Source of the DNA: Rhizobium sp. BK399
GTDB lineage: Bacteria; Pseudomonadota; Alphaproteobacteria; Rhizobiales; Rhizobiaceae
Direction: 5' to 3'
DNA: 64,000 bases
Assembly (NCBI RefSeq): GCF_014194695.1
Contig: NZ_JACIAH010000004.1
Span: forward strand, 186,001 to 250,000
Part shown: positions 61,635 through 64,000 of the stretch, piece after piece
Position numbering within the stretch: position 1 is the stretch's first letter
Layout: each line of letters starts with the position of its first letter
Made by a program: the position numbers and the translations under genes
The notes under the pieces: generated by a model
Database searches by the model: none
Told to the model about the DNA's origin: nothing
Seen by the model: the letters and a program-made list of their open reading frames with translations, nothing else

Positions 61635-62767
61635 TAGATAATGTAGGCCTTCAGCGGCTCGAAGCCGTTGAACGCGACCGCCGAATAGGTGGTCGTGTAG
61701 GCGCCGGTGCCTTCGATCAGGATCTCGTCGCCGATCGAAAGGGTGAGCGGCAGCGGGTAGAGATTCTTCTCATAAAGCACGTCGGCAGAGTCGCAGGTCG
61801 GGCCGGCGATGACGCAGGGCTCCATCTCGTCGCCGTCGCGCTCAGTGCGGATCGGGTAACGAATGGCTTCGTCCATCGTTTCGGCCAGACCGCCGAACTT
61901 GCCGATGTCGAGGAACACCCAGCGAGCGGCGTCGTTGTCGGACTTCTTCGAGATCAGCACGACTTCCGTCTTGATGACGCCGGCGTTGCCGACCATGCCG
62001 CGGCCCGGTTCGATGATCGTCTTCGGCAGGTTGTTGCCGAAGTGGTCACGAAGGCTCTGGTAGATCGCACGACCGTAAGCTTCCGCCGACGGAACGTCGC
62101 GCAGGTACTTGGTCGGGAAGCCGCCGCCCATGTTGACCATCTGCAGGTGAATGCCCTGCTTGGCCAGCTGAACGAAGACGCGCTTGGCATCGGCAAGAGC
62201 CGAATCCCAGGCATCGACCTTGGTCATCTGCGAACCGACATGGAACGACACACCGTAGGACTCGAGGCCGAGCTGATGAGCGTAGACGAGCACGTCGACG
62301 GCCATCTGCGGCACGCAGCCGAACTTGCGCGACAACGGCCATTCGGCGCCTTCGCCATCCGTCAGGACGCGGCAGAACACGCGGGCGCCGGGAGCGGCAC
62401 GCGAGATCTTCTCGACTTCCTCGTGGCTGTCGACCGCAAAAAGGCTGACGCCGAGCGCATGCGCGCGGGCAACGTCGCGTTCCTTCTTGATGGTGTTGCC
62501 GTAGGAGATGCGGGCAGCGGTCGCACCGGCGTTCAGCGCCATTTCGATTTCGGCGACAGACGCGCAATCGAAGTTGGAGCCCATGTCGGCGAGCAGCTTC
62601 AGGACTTCCGGAGCCGGGTTTGCCTTGACGGCGTAGTAGATGGCGCTGTCCGGCATCGCATGACGGAAAGCGGAGAAATTGTCGCGCACGACGTCGAGGT
62701 CGACCACGAGGCAGGGACCGTCGGGACGTCGGGTTGCGAGAAAGTCGCGGATGCGCTGAGTGGTCAT
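61634..62767 (-). CDS. odc2: Ornithine/lysine decarboxylase (fold III, PLP)
   Basis: The 377-residue enzyme from the ATG 62765-62767 (MTTQRIRDFLATRRPDGPCLVV) is an alanine-racemase-fold decarboxylase. The PLP lysine is Lys48 (YYAVKANPAPEVL), with SFHVGSQ, GGGFPTKYL, the phosphate-binding IEPGRGMVGNAG and the Cys of GPTCDSADVLYE needed for catalysis. The length and sequence match the rhizobial Odc2 that makes putrescine from ornithine and, in some, cadaverine from lysine. It is preceded by a roughly 400-base leader and followed by a GNAT gene. Polyamine feedback through the leader is likely. Confidence 0.94.
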   Translation of the reverse strand: MTTQRIRDFLATRRPDGPCLVVDLDVVRDNFSAFRHAMPDSAIYYAVKANPAPEVLKLLADMGSNFDCASVAEIEMALNAGATAARISYGNTIKKERDVARAHALGVSLFAVDSHEEVEKISRAAPGARVFCRVLTDGEGAEWPLSRKFGCVPQMAVDVLVYAHQLGLESYGVSFHVGSQMTKVDAWDSALADAKRVFVQLAKQGIHLQMVNMGGGFPTKYLRDVPSAEAYGRAIYQSLRDHFGNNLPKTIIEPGRGMVGNAGVIKTEVVLISKKSDNDAARWVFLDIGKFGGLAETMDEAIRYPIRTERDGDEMEPCVIAGPTCDSADVLYEKNLYPLPLTLSIGDEILIEGTGAYTTTYSAVAFNGFEPLKAYII

Positions 62768-63176
62768 ATCAATCCCTTTTCCAATTCCAGAGCTCCGGAA
62801 AAACCGGAGGACAAAGGGCAACCAATCACTCGCCTAGGAACCAGCCGGTGGAGACCCCGGAACCTTAGCAAGCGCTTGGACTGCGCAGATGATGAATCAA
62901 CGCCGCGAAAGCGACATGGATCCGGCTTTGTCTGCCATGGATTGGAGGGGGTTCCCTACCGCACTTCCGGCAATGAAGGTGTGCCTCTTCAGTAACCCCC
63001 GCTGATGGAAAGCAGGGAGAGAACAAAAAGGCCCGCACCGTCGTTGCTTCAGGCGTCCTCGCATTTTCCGGTTGGCCGGAATAGCGACTGGAGGGGTTAA
63101 TTCCAGGTACCTTACCGATTTCCTCACCAATTCGAGGGTTCGGCGGACACCCATGGGCACGTGCGACTTTGGGCTG
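62768..63176 (-). ncRNA. speF leader: Long structured leader of the decarboxylase gene, probable speF RNA element
   Basis: The reverse strand from the predicted start of transcription (near 63176) to the odc2 ATG is about 409 bases without a supported gene. It sits exactly where the speF RNA motif of alphaproteobacteria occurs, upstream of an ornithine decarboxylase, and is of similar size. Its end has a perfect hairpin, CTCCGG-TTTTT-CCGGAG (62793-62809), shortly before the ribosome site. Open frames inside it are probably by-products of the conserved sequence. The identity is inferred from position and length, not alignment. Confidence 0.6.
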
Positions 63177-63182
63177 ACCCCG

Positions 63183-63211
63183 AAATAGGAATATTCGCAG
63201 TCATAATCAAG
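63183..63211 (-). promoter_or_regulatory. Sigma-70-type promoter of the decarboxylase leader
   Basis: On the reverse strand CTTGAT (63206-63211) and CTATTT (63183-63188) are spaced by exactly 17 bases, a close match to the rhizobial consensus CTTGAC-N17-CTATAT. Transcription should start near 63176 and read the 400-base leader. Confidence 0.75.
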
Positions 63212-63335
63212 CGGTTTTTTCGGATCTCCCGGCAGAAAATATTTGAACAATACACCGCAATTTGTTCAACGTGGCGAAACGGCCCGCAACTGGCTGATTT
63301 GAATGGCGGTTCGGCGCTTTTTTTGGGAGACCACC

Positions 63336-64000
63336 ATGGACACGCTCACTCGCATCCGCGCCTTCATCGATGTCGTTGAAGCGGAAGGCTTTTCGGCCGC
63401 GGCGCGGCGCACTGGCCGTTCCAAGGCGCTGCTCTCCAAATACGTTCGCGAACTTGAAGACGAACTCGGCGCCCTGCTGCTCAATCGCACGACCCGCCAG
63501 TTCTCCATGACGGAAGCCGGCCACACTTACTATCGCACCGCTTCCGACATCCTGAAGGAGATCGACAACCTCGCCGATCTCGTGCGCGAGAACAACGCGC
63601 AGCTGAAGGGCCGGCTGAAGGTCTCCGTGCCTCGCACCTTCGTCGACGCCGATGTCGGCCAATCGCTGATCGATTTCGCCAGGGAAAATCCCGATCTCGC
63701 GCTGGAGATTGCCGCCGACGACCGATTCGTCGATCTCATTGAGGAAGGCTTCGACGTCGCCATCCGCGTGACCAAGCTCGAGGATTCCGGCATGATCGCC
63801 CGCAAGATCTCGGATTTCCGGGTCCATCTCTGCGCGACAACCGATTTCGTGGAACGTCATCCCGAACTCGCCCACCCCTCGGACCTCTCGAACGTCCCCT
63901 TCATCATCGACACGAACTCGCGCAGCCAGGGTAGCATTCGCTTCTACAATCCCGACAACACCTCCTTTGCTGTTGCCGTCACCGGCCCGATGGAAGTCAA
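63336..64000 (+). CDS. LysR-family transcriptional regulator, cut by the window edge
   Basis: About 221 residues are visible, starting at the ATG at 63336 after GGGAGA. The N-terminal helix-turn-helix is clear (IRAFIDVVEAEGFSAAARRTGRSKALLSKYVRELEDELG), followed by LLLNRTTRQFSMTEAG and the linker helix. The effector domain follows (LKVSVPRTFVDADVG) and the gene runs off at 64000 with the C-terminus missing. It is divergent from the decarboxylase leader; control of that promoter is possible but not shown. Confidence 0.9.
   Translation, partial: MDTLTRIRAFIDVVEAEGFSAAARRTGRSKALLSKYVRELEDELGALLLNRTTRQFSMTEAGHTYYRTASDILKEIDNLADLVRENNAQLKGRLKVSVPRTFVDADVGQSLIDFARENPDLALEIAADDRFVDLIEEGFDVAIRVTKLEDSGMIARKISDFRVHLCATTDFVERHPELAHPSDLSNVPFIIDTNSRSQGSIRFYNPDNTSFAVAVTGPMEV

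Noticed and set aside
61106..62995. A 629-codon open frame opposite odc2 and the GNAT gene
   Set aside because: Its composition is low-information and runs against two well-supported genes and the leader; antisense by-product.
62897..63250. A 117-codon open frame on the reverse strand upstream of odc2
   Set aside because: Its first codons lie upstream of the predicted transcription start and overlap the promoter; the sequence has no family-like features and lies in a conserved leader RNA. A shorter internal uORF (ATG near 63154) cannot be excluded.

Overview
The window looks like chromosomal DNA of a Rhizobiaceae alphaproteobacterium, most like Ensifer/Sinorhizobium or a close relative. This rests on gene content and order: glgP-B-C-A-pgm-glgX, soxBDAG, a split pntA with pntB, an aa3 oxidase subunit IV beside pnt, an odc2-type decarboxylase with a long leader, and a promoter of the rhizobial CTTGAC-N17-CTATAT type. 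High GC and frequent GTG/TTG starts agree with this. I saw no tRNA, rRNA, insertion sequence, prophage or CRISPR array. Genus-level placement is inference.

Layout. 1-4.7 kb: a secreted ABC substrate-binding protein (cut by the window edge), a cyclase-TPR protein and a TctD/TctE-type two-component pair. 4.8-11.4 kb: a compact three-gene operon of two transglutaminase-like proteins and a fused circularly permuted ATP-grasp/alpha-E protein, a predicted peptide ligase/peptidase system without a neighbouring Anbu gene. 11.6-12.8 kb: a Tad/von Willebrand A protein ending in a perfect terminator. 13.1-24.1 kb: the complete glycogen operon. 24.2-30.4 kb: MaoC and VOC enzymes, then heterotetrameric sarcosine oxidase read leftward. 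30.8-34.2 kb: a secreted DUF1254 protein and a cluster of small translation and cold-shock genes, with two rpsU copies around a cspA gene.

34.3-43.6 kb: a TPR lipoprotein, an FAD oxidoreductase, an HWE-type sensor kinase, a DUF992 protein, a LysE exporter, the proton-translocating transhydrogenase and a FeeM-like N-acyltransferase. 43.8-52.3 kb: a membrane EAL protein with degenerate GGDEF, a TRAP transporter whose binding protein is convergent to the permeases, a PuuD-like amidotransferase, a second adenylate cyclase with a duplicated membrane hairpin, and a small secreted protein. 52.3-58.7 kb: a LacI regulator with a hydroxyacid dehydrogenase, a MarR regulator, a creatininase-family hydrolase, and a CobW zinc-chaperone gene with a WD40 gene behind a possible Zur site. 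58.7-64 kb: a serine hydrolase, small proteins, GNAT and ornithine/lysine decarboxylase genes with a structured leader that fits the speF RNA, and a divergent LysR gene cut by the window edge.

Together the genes are mostly housekeeping and metabolic: carbon storage, one-carbon/sarcosine breakdown, NADPH supply and polyamine synthesis. The accessory interest lies in the ATP-grasp/transglutaminase operon, the FeeM/EAL pair, the CobW-WD40 unit and the decarboxylase leader RNA.
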